DNA of 64,000 nucleotides from Lysobacter capsici. Lineage in GTDB: Bacteria; Pseudomonadota; Gammaproteobacteria; Xanthomonadales; Xanthomonadaceae. Below the pieces are notes generated by a model. It was not told the origin of the DNA, ran no database searches, and was given only the letters and a program-made list of their open reading frames with translations. Numbering within the stretch: position 1 is the stretch's first letter; every line of letters starts with the position of its first letter. This document shows positions 8,092-15,829 of the stretch, piece by piece. The stretch covers positions 62,001 to 126,000 of the forward strand of contig NZ_CP076103.1 of NCBI RefSeq assembly GCF_018732085.1, read 5' to 3'. Both the position numbers and the translations under genes were made by a program.

Positions 8092-8604
8092 ATGAACGCC
8101 ATCCTGCAAGGCACCCCGATCTGGGTGTTCGCCCTGTTCTTCGTCCTGATCTGGCTCGGCGCCAAGCGCCTGCGGCCGCACACCACGCTGCTGGCGCGGG
8201 TGTGGACGGTGCCGGCGATCTTCATCGTCTGGGGGTTGTCGGGCTTGGCCGCGCGCAGCGGCGCGCCGATGGAGATCGCCGCGCATTGGCTGCTCGGCGC
8301 CCTGGTCGGCGCCGCGTTGGGGGCGTGGTCGCTGTCGCCGGAGCGTTTGCAGTTCGATCATCGCAATCGCCTGGTGCGCCAGCCCGGCAGCGTGTTGCCG
8401 TTGCTGCGCAACCTGGCGATCTTCTTCGGCCACTACGCCTTGCAGGTGTTCGCCGCGACCCACCCGCAGATGCGCGACAGCGCGATGGGCTGGGATCTGT
8501 ATGTGTCGGGCTTCAGCGCCGGGTTCTTTATCGGCTGGGCGGCGCGGTTCGTGATCGGATTGCGGCGTGCGCCGCAGACGGATCTGGTGGTTGGGGTGGC
8601 TTGA
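8092..8604 (+). CDS. DUF6622-like inner-membrane protein
   Basis: The 170-residue protein has four to five hydrophobic helices, an N-terminus reading ILQGTPIWVFALFFVLIWLG and a conserved LRPHTT motif after helix 1. This pattern is that of small predicted membrane proteins grouped as DUF6622. Near the C-terminus a helix (YVSGFSAGFFIGWAARFV) is followed by a short cytoplasmic tail. The second copy of the 38-bp element lies upstream and may regulate it. No function is known for the family. Confidence 0.75.
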   Translation: MNAILQGTPIWVFALFFVLIWLGAKRLRPHTTLLARVWTVPAIFIVWGLSGLAARSGAPMEIAAHWLLGALVGAALGAWSLSPERLQFDHRNRLVRQPGSVLPLLRNLAIFFGHYALQVFAATHPQMRDSAMGWDLYVSGFSAGFFIGWAARFVIGLRRAPQTDLVVGVA

Positions 8605-8674
8605 AGGTTGGATCGCGTCGGCTGATTTAGGGTTGGCTAAGATGTGGGCTTGACTGCGATCGGGACGCAGAGCC

Positions 8675-8793
8675 TCGGGGCTGAAGCCCCTCCCACAAAA
8701 GGCTTCGCCACGGCGCGGCTTTTTTTTGGAGAGGCCAAGCATCCAGCCGCCTCGCTGCAGCGCAATCTTTTGTGGGAGGGGCTTCAGCCCCGA
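8675..8793. repeat. Family A repeat pair (GGGGCTGAAGCCCC...CCCACAAAA)
   Basis: The inverted arms TCGGGGCTGAAGCCCCTCCC-ACAAAA (8675-8700) and its complement (8768-8793) flank about 67 bases of spacer. The pair is immediately followed by GCTTTCCGCTCAGATCGC, a trailer also seen after the copy at 13502. The element occupies the gap between convergent genes at 8604 and 8833. Confidence 0.85.
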
Positions 8794-8832
8794 TGCTTTC
8801 CGCTCAGATCGCCGCGCCACTCACAACCCGAA

Positions 8833-9480
8833 TTAAACCTCGACAGTCGCCGCATACGGCCGCTCCACCGGCAACAGTGCCCTGGCCTCGTCCATGCGAT
8901 CGGCCTCGACCAGCGCATGAATCCGATGCGCCAGCGGCGTCACCTCTTCGATCCGGCGAGTCCACTGATCGGCATACAGCGGCACCGCCTCGCCGCTGAG
9001 GCCGATCTGGATCGCGCGGTGCGGCAGCGCGCCCAGGCGCAGGCTGCGTTCGGGGTCCCACTGGATGCGCACCGGCGTGGCCTCCTTGTAACGCTTCCAT
9101 TCCTGCGCGCTCATCGACGGATCGGGATGCGAGGGGCAGCTGTGGGCCAGCGCCCATTCAAAACCGGCGCGGTCGAGGTCGATGGCGAGGATGCGGCGCT
9201 GGTTGTCGTCTTTGTAGCCCCAGCCGGCGCGGTACATCATCCACAGGAAGGAGGGCTTGATCCAGGTCATGCGCGAGCGCGAAAACGGCGCGACGAAGCG
9301 GCCGTGGGCGAGCGCAGCATCGGCGATCTGGTCGCAATAGGCCTGGTAGACGCGGATCGTCGTGCCGTCGTGGACGGCGCGGATCTGCTGGTAGGGAATC
9401 TGCGGGTTGGAAGCCGCGGTGTCGCCGCGGGTGGAGGCCGCACCCATGTGCGGGGTCTTGCTCGGGTTGTCGTCGTTCAT
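8833..9480 (-). CDS. DUF4291 domain-containing protein
   Basis: The 215-residue cytosolic protein carries the unmistakable DUF4291 signatures: PYQQIRAVHDGTTIRVYQAY near residue 30, FSRSRMTWIKPSFLWMMYR near residue 70, and ILAIDLDRAGFEWAL near residue 100. The length is normal for the family. It is a single gene on the minus strand, bounded by a family A repeat downstream and a family E repeat upstream. The biochemical role of DUF4291 proteins has not been established as far as I know, so none is assigned. Confidence 0.9.
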   Translation of the reverse strand: MNDDNPSKTPHMGAASTRGDTAASNPQIPYQQIRAVHDGTTIRVYQAYCDQIADAALAHGRFVAPFSRSRMTWIKPSFLWMMYRAGWGYKDDNQRRILAIDLDRAGFEWALAHSCPSHPDPSMSAQEWKRYKEATPVRIQWDPERSLRLGALPHRAIQIGLSGEAVPLYADQWTRRIEEVTPLAHRIHALVEADRMDEARALLPVERPYAATVEV

Positions 9481-9510
9481 GGCGCCATAGCGTAGCGCGA
9501 CGAAGGCGAT

Positions 9511-9630
9511 TGTAGGAGCGGCGTCCTACTGGATTTCCTTCGGTCACGAGCCGCGACCGCGACATCGCGCCTACGCCGTTACCGACGTCGTAGCTGCGGT
9601 GTCGCGGTCGCGGCTCGCGCCGCTCCTACA
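9511..9630. repeat. Family E inverted repeat (TGTAGGAGCGGCG... CGCCGCTCCTACA)
   Basis: TGTAGGAGCGGCG at the left is matched by CGCGCCGCTCCTACA at the right, with internal inverted GCCGCGACCGCGAC segments. The element fills the space between phhA and the DUF4291 gene. A shorter relative is at 28028-28120. Confidence 0.8.
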
Positions 9631-9644
9631 GTTTGAAACGGGGC

Positions 9645-10538
9645 TTAGACGTCGCCGTCTTGTAGCCAACCTTCGCCGTTACCGCGCTGGAACACGCTGT
9701 CGGTTTCCAGCACCTCGCCGGCCGGGATCGACTCCTGCGCCGCCAGGCGCTGGTAGATCGGAGTGAAATCCGGCTCGGTCGCGCGCATCAGCTGCTCGAA
9801 GCTGTCGATGACGAAGTAGGTCTTCTGGAAGGTGTCGATGCGGTAGCGCGTGCGCATGACCCGCTCCAGATCGAAGCCGATCCGGTTCGGCGCCGGCGAT
9901 TCCAGGCTGTGGATCGATTCGCTCTTGGACGAGACGATGCCGCTGCCGTAGATGCGCAGCCCGTCGGCCTGCTTGATCAGGCCGAATTCGACCGTGTACC
10001 AGTACAGCCGGGTCAGATGCACCAGCGCTTCGGGATCGATGGCGTGCGCCTTCACCCCGCCGCGGCCGTACGCCTCCATGTAGTCGGCGAAGACCGGGTT
10101 CATCAGCAGCGGCACGTGGCCGAACAGGTCGTGGAACAGGTCCGGTTCGCTGAGGTAGTCGATCTGCTCGGGCTTGCGGATCCACCAGGTCACCGGGAAA
10201 CGGCGGCTGGCCAGGTGATCGAAGAAGGTCAGCTCGGGCAGCAGGCCCTCCACGCCGATCAGCTCCCAGCCGGTGTGCGCGCGCAGCACCCGGTTGAGGT
10301 CGTCGAACTTGGGAATGCGGTCGGGCGTCATCTGCATCGCGCGCTGCGCGGTCAGGAACTCGTCGCTGGCGCGGCCGACCAGCACCTGCTGCTGGCGCTC
10401 GAACAACTGCGCCCACACCGCATGGTCCGCGCTCGTATACGACGCCCACGGCTGCTCGACCACGGCGGTCGTATAGACCGGCACATAGCCCTTGTCGGTG
10501 AGTTGGTGTTCGACGCGTTGCGGGGTGGCGGGATTCAT
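9645..10538 (-). CDS. phhA: Phenylalanine 4-monooxygenase
   Basis: The 297-residue protein is a full-length bacterial aromatic amino acid hydroxylase, converting L-phenylalanine to L-tyrosine with tetrahydropterin, O2 and non-haem iron. The iron-binding triad is intact: H136 and H141 in LFHDLFGHVPLL and E184 in YTVEFGL. The pterin-binding region around GVEGLLPELTFF and FFDHLASRRFP is also present. It is divergent from an Lrp/AsnC regulator at 10683, and the 145-base gap holds two CGCAA-N5-TTGCG palindromes. Regulation of phenylalanine catabolism by that neighbour is inferred from this arrangement. No pterin carbinolamine dehydratase (phhB) is adjacent. Confidence 0.97.
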   Translation of the reverse strand: MNPATPQRVEHQLTDKGYVPVYTTAVVEQPWASYTSADHAVWAQLFERQQQVLVGRASDEFLTAQRAMQMTPDRIPKFDDLNRVLRAHTGWELIGVEGLLPELTFFDHLASRRFPVTWWIRKPEQIDYLSEPDLFHDLFGHVPLLMNPVFADYMEAYGRGGVKAHAIDPEALVHLTRLYWYTVEFGLIKQADGLRIYGSGIVSSKSESIHSLESPAPNRIGFDLERVMRTRYRIDTFQKTYFVIDSFEQLMRATEPDFTPIYQRLAAQESIPAGEVLETDSVFQRGNGEGWLQDGDV

Positions 10539-10603
10539 GGCGGTGTCGCTCCTGGGCCCGGGCAGTGGAAGGCCGGGGTCTAGCGACTTTAACCGCGCTT
10601 GGG

Positions 10604-10660
10604 CGCAATGAGCTTGCGTTGTTGCGTGTTTGAGGCGATCTGACGCAAGATTGTTGCGTC
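10604..10660. promoter_or_regulatory. Twin operator-like palindromes between phhA and the Lrp/AsnC gene
   Basis: Site 1 (10604-10618) is CGCAA-TGAGC-TTGCG and site 2 (10642-10660) is GACGCAA-GATTG-TTGCGTC. Both have identical half-sites and a 5-base spacer, and their centres are 40 bp apart. A further TTGCGT half-site lies between them (10622-10627). This geometry suits an oligomeric Lrp/AsnC protein binding several helical turns of DNA. Confidence 0.7.
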
Positions 10661-10682
10661 ATAAGCCAAAAAGGCGCTGCGA

Positions 10683-11159
10683 ATGGCCACCGTCGAACTG
10701 GACCGTACCGACATCGTCGTGCTGGCCGAACTGCAGCGCAACGGCCGCCTGACCAACGCCGAGCTGGCCGAGCGCGTCCACCTGTCGGCCTCGGCCTGCC
10801 TGCGCCGGGTGCAGCGGCTGGAACGCGAAGGGGTGATCTCGGGCTACCGCGCCGAACTCGACCCGGTGCGGCTGGATCTGGGCCTGCAGGCGTTCGTGCG
10901 GGTGCGCCTGGGCCGCCACGACAGCGAGGCGGTCGGCGCCTTCGCCGAATTCGTCGAAACCTGGGACGAGGTGGTCGCCTGCTACGCGCTGACCGGCGAC
11001 ATGGACTATCTGTTGCAGATCGTGGTGCGCGACCTGGAGCATCTGTCGCGCTTCCTGCTCGACCGCCTGCTCAATCAGGCCGGCGGCGCCGACATCAATT
11101 CCAGCCTGGTGCTGCGCACGGTCAAGGCCTTCAAGGGCCTGCCGCTGCCGTCGCGCTGA
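10683..11159 (+). CDS. Lrp/AsnC-family transcriptional regulator
   Basis: The 158-residue protein has the normal Lrp layout: an N-terminal helix-turn-helix (residues ~5-65, ELQRNGRLTNAELAERVHLS and CLRRVQRLEREGVISGYRAE) and a C-terminal RAM ligand-binding domain (residues ~70-150, with VVACYALTGDMDYLLQIVV). It is divergent from phhA, the usual place for the regulator of phenylalanine or tyrosine metabolism in xanthomonads and pseudomonads. Likely ligands are aromatic amino acids (inference). The palindrome at 10642-10660 sits 22 bases before its start codon, so autoregulation is likely. Confidence 0.92.
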   Translation: MATVELDRTDIVVLAELQRNGRLTNAELAERVHLSASACLRRVQRLEREGVISGYRAELDPVRLDLGLQAFVRVRLGRHDSEAVGAFAEFVETWDEVVACYALTGDMDYLLQIVVRDLEHLSRFLLDRLLNQAGGADINSSLVLRTVKAFKGLPLPSR

Positions 11160-11178
11160 CGGCAGCGGCGGCGTCGGA

Positions 11179-11760
11179 TCAGCCCGCGTGGGCGCCGCGC
11201 TCGGGCGCGGTTTCGCTGGGTTGCTCGTGCTGCGGCGCGTCGGCGGGCTCGGAGTGTTCGATCGGCGGCGGGTCGATGTCGGGCGGAACTTCGAGGCGGT
11301 CGTTCGTGTCCTTGTCCGGATCGGTTGCGGCGCCGGTGCCGCCGAGCAGGTCGATGCGATCGCCGCTGGCGTCGATCGCCAACTCGATCAGCGAGTACGT
11401 CCAGCGATCGGCCTCGCGTTCGCCCTTGATGTAGACGCGGCCGCTGCCCTTCGGGCCCTTGAGCGGCATCGACAGATCGGCGTGGCCGCTGGAGTTGTCG
11501 GTCTGCAGGGTGCCGTTGATCATCATGCCCGGTTCCAGCGGCGTGCCGAGCGCGGCGACCGCGGCCGGATTGGCCTGCGCCAGCGCGATCGCGTGGCGGA
11601 CCGGTTCGCTGGAGCCCATCAGGCTCGACACGCCCTTGATGCCCAGCCCGATCAGGCCGAACAGCAGCAGCGCGGCGATCAGGATCACGGTCAGGCAGCC
11701 GGTGGGCACGAACCATTTCCAGTTGCGACTCCACCAGCCGGGGTTGGGACGGTCGTTCAT
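11179..11760 (-). CDS. Coa1-family (cytochrome oxidase assembly factor-like) membrane-anchored protein
   Basis: I start at the ATG at 11760 (193 residues), because the longer frame to 11949 lacks features and the chosen N-terminus (NPGWWSRNWKWFVPTGCL) is the characteristic beginning of these proteins. One transmembrane helix (residues ~18-42) is followed by a periplasmic domain with SSLMGSSEPVRHAIALAQANP and GMMINGTL, the pattern of bacterial Coa1-domain proteins. The C-terminal ~50 residues are an acidic, Pro-rich low-complexity tail. The gene converges on the Lrp gene with a 19-base gap. Whether bacterial members act in cytochrome oxidase assembly is unproven. Confidence 0.8.
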   Translation of the reverse strand: MNDRPNPGWWSRNWKWFVPTGCLTVILIAALLLFGLIGLGIKGVSSLMGSSEPVRHAIALAQANPAAVAALGTPLEPGMMINGTLQTDNSSGHADLSMPLKGPKGSGRVYIKGEREADRWTYSLIELAIDASGDRIDLLGGTGAATDPDKDTNDRLEVPPDIDPPPIEHSEPADAPQHEQPSETAPERGAHAG

Positions 11761-11974
11761 CGCGGACTCCTTGTGATCGATAGGCGGGCAGTGTCGCTGC
11801 ATGCGGGGTGGGACGCCACCTTTGCGGAAGCGATCGCGCGGCGAACGCGCGCGCATCGGCCCGCGTGGCGCGGCAAAATGCGCCGATGCCATCGGGCGTG
11901 GAGGTAACCCCCAAGCGCGCTGGCGCCGCCAAGTGCGGCATCGCCGCAAACGCTGACAAATTCATCCCGAAGGA

Positions 11975-12140
11975 TTTCCCCCTTTGAAAAAGGGGGGGGC
12001 AGGGGGGATTTGCTTTTGCTCGCGGATCGCGGCCGATCATCAAGGCAACAGCAACAGCAACAGCAAATCCCCCGCGCTGCCAACACCATCGGTCCTTCAA
12101 CTTGCGCCGGGCGCTGGCCCCCTTTGTCAAAGGGGGCAGA
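11975..12140. repeat. Family B repeat cluster (CCCCCTTTGAAAAAGGGGG / GGGGATTTGCTTTTGC)
   Basis: A hairpin CCCCCTTTGAAAAAGGGGG (from 11979) followed by GGGGGGATTTGCTTTTGCTCG, then a related CCCCCTTTGTCAAAGGGGG near 12119-12137, mark one cluster of the CCCTTT-AAAGGG family. Other clusters lie at 30475, 35801, 59815 and 60604. CAGCAACAGCAACAG triplet-like repeats sit between the arms. It is part of the 886-base gene-free interval 11761-12646. Confidence 0.8.
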
Positions 12141-12270
12141 GGATCGTGGCTTCGCTGTTCGAGCTTGCAGCTGGCGTGATCGTGTGACCGCTCACGATGG
12201 GTCGAGACATTGCGCTGTTGATCGAAGCGCAAGACGTTGCGTTATTAGCCGAAGGCGGCGAAAAATCGAT

Positions 12271-12312
12271 GCGTGGGCGTGGGCGTGGGCGTGGGCGTGG
12301 GCGTGGGCGTGG
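12271..12312. repeat. Tandem hexanucleotide (GCGTGG)x7
   Basis: Seven perfect consecutive copies of GCGTGG occupy 42 bases in the non-coding interval between the Coa1-family gene and the racemase gene. Tracts like this change length by slipped-strand mispairing. No coding gene covers it. Confidence 0.95.
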
Positions 12313-12398
12313 ATATGTCTGGGTCGGTGATGCGGTGAGATTTTCGACAACTGGACGTCTGCGTTGACGTTGTTTCATCTGCCCGGAAATTTTCAGAT

Positions 12399-12483
12399 CG
12401 TCATTCCCGCGAAGGCGGGAATCCAGTGACTTCAAGCGTTCTCGGACGAAAGGCCCTGGATTCCCGCCTTCGCGGGAATGACG
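12399..12483. repeat. Family C repeat (CGTCATTCCCGCG...CGCGGGAATGACG)
   Basis: This is an 85-base inverted-repeat element. Each end is itself a hairpin (TTCCCGCGAAGGCGGGAA and its mate) and the centre contains CAAGCGTTCTCGGACGAAAGG. Copies at 50229-50313 and 56277-56413 share the same centre, often written with TTTCG and GAGAACG. The size and symmetry suggest a paired-REP or MITE-like unit. Confidence 0.85.
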
Positions 12484-12561
12484 ATAGGTGGGGGCGCTGG
12501 GACTGGAAAGTACGTTGCTTCGGATAGCTTGCGTAACGGGCAATCAAGGAGCGCTATGCTC

Positions 12562-12645
12562 TTCCCGATTCCCGATTCCCGATTCCCGATTCCCGATTCC
12601 CGATTCCCGATTCCCGATTCCCGATTCCCGATTCCCGATTCCCGA
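12562..12645. repeat. Tandem heptanucleotide (TTCCCGA)x12
   Basis: Twelve perfect copies of TTCCCGA run for 84 bases and end one base before the stop codon of the racemase gene at 12647. Degenerate relatives flank 55037-55196 after the efflux operon. Confidence 0.97.
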
Positions 12646-12646
12646 C

Positions 12647-13354
12647 TCAACCAATCGACGCCAGCGCCGCCGCGCGCGCATGCAGCGCGGTGGTATCGAA
12701 CAGCCCAATGTCCACATCGGCCGGACCAATCAGCAAGCCGATTTCGGTACACCCGAGGATAACGCCCTGCGCGCCGCGCGCGGCCAGTCCGGCGATGATC
12801 CGCCGGTACGCCTCACGCGATTCGTCGCGAATCCGGCCCAGGCACAGTTCTTCGTAGATCACCTTATGCACGAGCTCGCGACCGTCGTCGTCGGGCACGA
12901 TCACTTCCAGCCCGTGACGTTCGATCAGCCGCTGCCGATAGAACGCCTGCTCCATGGTGAAACGCGTGCCGAGCAAGCCGATCTTCGTCAAACCGGCCGC
13001 GCGGATCGCCTCGCCGGTCGGGTCGGCGATGTGCAGCAGCGGCAGGCCGCTGGCGGCTTCGACCGCGTCGGCGACCTTGTGCATGGTGTTGGTGCAGATC
13101 ACCAGCAGCTGCGCGCCGCCGTCGCGCAGGCTGCGCGCGGCGCGGCCGAGCAGGGCGCCGGCCGCGTCCCAGTCGCCGGCGTGCTGCAGGCGTTCGACTT
13201 CGGCGAAATCCACGCTGTACAGCAGCAGCCTGGCCGAATGCAGGCCGCCGAGGCGTTCGCGCACGGTTTCGTTGATCACGCGGTAGTACGGCAGGGTCGA
13301 TTCCCAGCTCATGCCGCCGAGCAGGCCGAGGGTTTTGGCGGTGGTCGCAGTCAT
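12647..13354 (-). CDS. Aspartate/glutamate racemase-family protein
   Basis: The chosen ATG at 13354 gives 235 residues starting MTATTAKTLGLLGGMSWEST, the standard N-terminus of the RacX/YgeA-type amino acid racemases; an in-frame ATG 8 codons upstream is less likely. Both catalytic cysteines are present, in CTNTMHK (about residue 80) and GCTEIGLL (about residue 198), so the two-base racemase mechanism should work. These enzymes make D-amino acids with broad specificity, often for peptidoglycan remodelling. The stop codon abuts the TTCCCGA tandem array. It stands alone as a transcription unit. Confidence 0.9.
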   Translation of the reverse strand: MTATTAKTLGLLGGMSWESTLPYYRVINETVRERLGGLHSARLLLYSVDFAEVERLQHAGDWDAAGALLGRAARSLRDGGAQLLVICTNTMHKVADAVEAASGLPLLHIADPTGEAIRAAGLTKIGLLGTRFTMEQAFYRQRLIERHGLEVIVPDDDGRELVHKVIYEELCLGRIRDESREAYRRIIAGLAARGAQGVILGCTEIGLLIGPADVDIGLFDTTALHARAAALASIG

Positions 13355-13501
13355 GGTTCGAGTATAGCCACGGGGCATAGGTTAAACGGCGGCTTTGTGC
13401 GATGCGTGGTATCGCTTACCGGATACCTCGCTCGGGAGGCCGTGTTGTTTTCAACCGGTTCTGTGCGTCTCGCGATCGTGTGCGCTGTGTCGCTTCGTTC
13501 G

Positions 13502-13574
13502 TCGGGGCTGAAGCCCCTCCCACAAAAAGCCTCGTGGCAACGAAGTCTTTTATGGGAGGGGCTTCAGCCAAGAC
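13502..13574. repeat. Family A repeat pair
   Basis: TCGGGGCTGAAGCCCCTCCC then ACAAAA on the left is mirrored by TTTTATGGGAGGGGCTTCAGCC on the right, with a 20-base spacer. The trailer GACGCTTTCGGCTCAGATCGC follows, as after 8793. It lies in the 302-base gap between the racemase gene and the M28 peptidase gene; I see nothing else there. Confidence 0.85.
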
Positions 13575-13656
13575 GCTTTCGGCTCAGATCGCAGCGATAC
13601 TTAACATCGAAGCGCGCGCGAAGTTGGCTGTATGCGACAACGCTTGCGAAACGATC

Positions 13657-15402
13657 CTACTGTGATGGCGACGGCACCGTCGCCGGTGTCGCATCCGCCT
13701 CCGGCTTACCCGCATCCAATCCGCCGAATCGCTGGCCGAAGAAATCGCCGTCGTTCCATCGCGGCCGCTGCGCCGCATCGGCGATCAGTTGCCCGATGCG
13801 CGCGTTGAGCTGCGCCAGGCGCGCGGCGTCGGCGTACTGGATCGGTTGTTCGGCGTCGTCGTCGGGTTGGTGATAATGATCGGCGAGGAAGGCGCGGAAC
13901 TGCTGGCGCGCATCGACGCCGGCGTCGCGCGCGACCATGCCGCCGGTCAGATACACGGCGGGAATGCCGGTGCGGATGAAGGCGTACTGATCGCTGCGGA
14001 TGAAGATGCTTTCCTCCGGCGACGGGTCGGGGGTTAGGTCGACTCCGACTTCGCCCGCGGCTTGAGCGAGCACCGCCTGCAGGCTGGAATGTTCGACCCC
14101 GATCGGCACCACGTCGCGGGTCGGCACCCGCATCACCGGCATGTCCATGTTGATGTTGGCGACCAGCGAATCGCGCGGCACGCTCGGGTTTTGCGCGAAC
14201 CACTCCGCGCCGAGCAGGCCCTTTTCCTCGGCGGTGAGCGCGACGAACAGCAGCGAACGCTTGGTCGGCGTCTTCGCCAGAGCGAGCTGCTGCGCGGTTT
14301 CGAGCATGATCGCCACGCCCAGCGCGTTGTCGAGCGCGCCGTTGTAGATCGCATCGCCCTTGACCGGCGCGCCGATGCCGAGATGATCGAGATGCGCGCT
14401 GAACACCACGTGCTCGCGCTTGAGCGCGGCGTCGGTGCCGGGCAGCAACGCGACCACGTTGCGCGACTGCGTCTGCTCGATCCAGTTGCGCGCCGACAGG
14501 GTGATCGTGCCGGGCAGGTCGAAGCCGCGCAGCGTGCCTTCGCGCGCGTCGCGGAACAGCTCGGCCGCGCTGTGTCCGCCGGCGGTGAGCACCGCGTCGG
14601 CGCTGGCCGCGCCGACGTTGGCGATCACCGCCAGTTGCGGAAAGGTGTCGATCGCGCGGCCGTCGCTGCCGCGCAGGCGCATGCCCGGCCCCGCCCAGTT
14701 CTGCGCGCCGCGCGCCCACGGTTGGCGTTTTTCTTCGTCCTGCGTCGCCACGATCACCGCGCCGACCGCGCCGCGTTCGACCAGGGCGCGGAATTTTTCC
14801 CGGAACGAACTGTAGAACGCGCGGCGGTCGGTATCGAAGCGCTTGGGCGCGCCGTGCATCAGCACCGCGATCTTGCCGCGCAGGTCGATGCCGGCGAAAT
14901 CGTCGTGATCGAGTTCCGGCGCATGCACCGCCTGGCCCACGAACACGGCCGGCGCGGTCACTTGCGATTGGGCGCGGTCGAAATCGAGCTGCGGCAGGAA
15001 CTGTTCGCGAAATTTCAATTCGACCGTGCCGGTGTCGCGCTGCACGATCAGGCGGCCGCCGTCGTCTTCGCGGCTGGCGCGCAGCAGCGGCACGCGCTGG
15101 AAATAGCTTGCATCGTCGCCGGCCGGGCGCAGGCCGATCGCGCGCATGCGCTGGGCGAGGTACAGCGACGCCAGGTCGAAGCCGCGCGTGCCCGCTTCGC
15201 GGCCTTCGAGCAGGTCGTCGGCGAGAAAGCGCACATCGGCTTCGATCCGGCGCGCATGCGCGCTGGCGGTTTCGTCGAAACCGTCGGCCGCCGGCAACGG
15301 CGCCGGGCGCTGGCAGGCCGCGAGCAGCAGCGCGAGAACCACCAGAGCGATGCGATACGAACGAGAAAGCAGACAACGGTACTGGAACGGCGTGCGCGAC
15401 AT
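13657..15402 (-). CDS. M28-family zinc aminopeptidase, lipoprotein
   Basis: The 581-residue precursor has a signal peptide ending in the lipobox LAAC (C30), so it is probably lipid-anchored in the envelope. A PA-type insert (residues ~150-260) precedes the catalytic core. The metal ligands and catalytic acids of M28 are all visible: H337 and D339 in SAHLDHLG, D358 in GALDNALG, E392/E393 in TAEEKGLLG, D420 in NINMD and the last histidine in HYHQPDD. The likely activity is release of N-terminal amino acids from peptides in the periplasm. No partner gene adjoins it. Confidence 0.93.
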   Translation of the reverse strand: MSRTPFQYRCLLSRSYRIALVVLALLLAACQRPAPLPAADGFDETASAHARRIEADVRFLADDLLEGREAGTRGFDLASLYLAQRMRAIGLRPAGDDASYFQRVPLLRASREDDGGRLIVQRDTGTVELKFREQFLPQLDFDRAQSQVTAPAVFVGQAVHAPELDHDDFAGIDLRGKIAVLMHGAPKRFDTDRRAFYSSFREKFRALVERGAVGAVIVATQDEEKRQPWARGAQNWAGPGMRLRGSDGRAIDTFPQLAVIANVGAASADAVLTAGGHSAAELFRDAREGTLRGFDLPGTITLSARNWIEQTQSRNVVALLPGTDAALKREHVVFSAHLDHLGIGAPVKGDAIYNGALDNALGVAIMLETAQQLALAKTPTKRSLLFVALTAEEKGLLGAEWFAQNPSVPRDSLVANINMDMPVMRVPTRDVVPIGVEHSSLQAVLAQAAGEVGVDLTPDPSPEESIFIRSDQYAFIRTGIPAVYLTGGMVARDAGVDARQQFRAFLADHYHQPDDDAEQPIQYADAARLAQLNARIGQLIADAAQRPRWNDGDFFGQRFGGLDAGKPEADATPATVPSPSQ

Positions 15403-15829
15403 GCGGCGGCTCCCGGCGATGGCTGGACGCCCTGGCGCGGGCGCGCAGCGACGCTAGCACGCGGGGCGGGCGGTGTGCCCGGGGGTGGCCCATTCGTCGA
15501 CGGACGGCGCCGTCAGCGGGCGTCGGGGACCACCGCATCGGCGCAGTTCGCCGCCTATGGGCGTGTTGAGGGCGTGCAAACGGCCGATCCGTGGCTGTGG
15601 TTACACGCGCTTACATCGCGTTACAAAACTTTTTCGCGGCGTGGCTGGGGAGATCGCGAAACGCACGCAGGTGGCGCGGATTGTTTCGAAATGCGTTCGC
15701 GCCGCGGATGAATGCCGATTCACGGTAGTCGAAAAAACGACGGACCCGATGGGTAAAAAGGTCACCACGATCGGTCCTCAATGTCGCCGCTTATCTGTTC
15801 CTTAACTTGCACGGCTGCGCGCCTGCCTA
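15403..15829. other. 427-base gene-free interval between divergent genes
   Basis: No convincing coding frame, tRNA or repeat-family member was found here. The stretch 15600-15780 is comparatively AT-rich, with ACAAAACTTTTTCG and GAAAAAACGACGG segments, and probably holds the promoters for the M28 peptidase gene (leftward) and the sulfatase-like gene (rightward). I cannot place exact -35/-10 elements. Confidence 0.4.

Noticed and set aside
12399..12645. Possible CRISPR-like array from regularly repeated units
   Set aside because: The repeats are adjacent heptamers without unique spacers and a single inverted-repeat element; no cas genes are present.
12432..12752. Minus-strand frame with a repeated SGIGNRE heptapeptide
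   Set aside because: It is simply the translation of the TTCCCGA tandem array plus racemase shadow; no start or ribosome-binding context.
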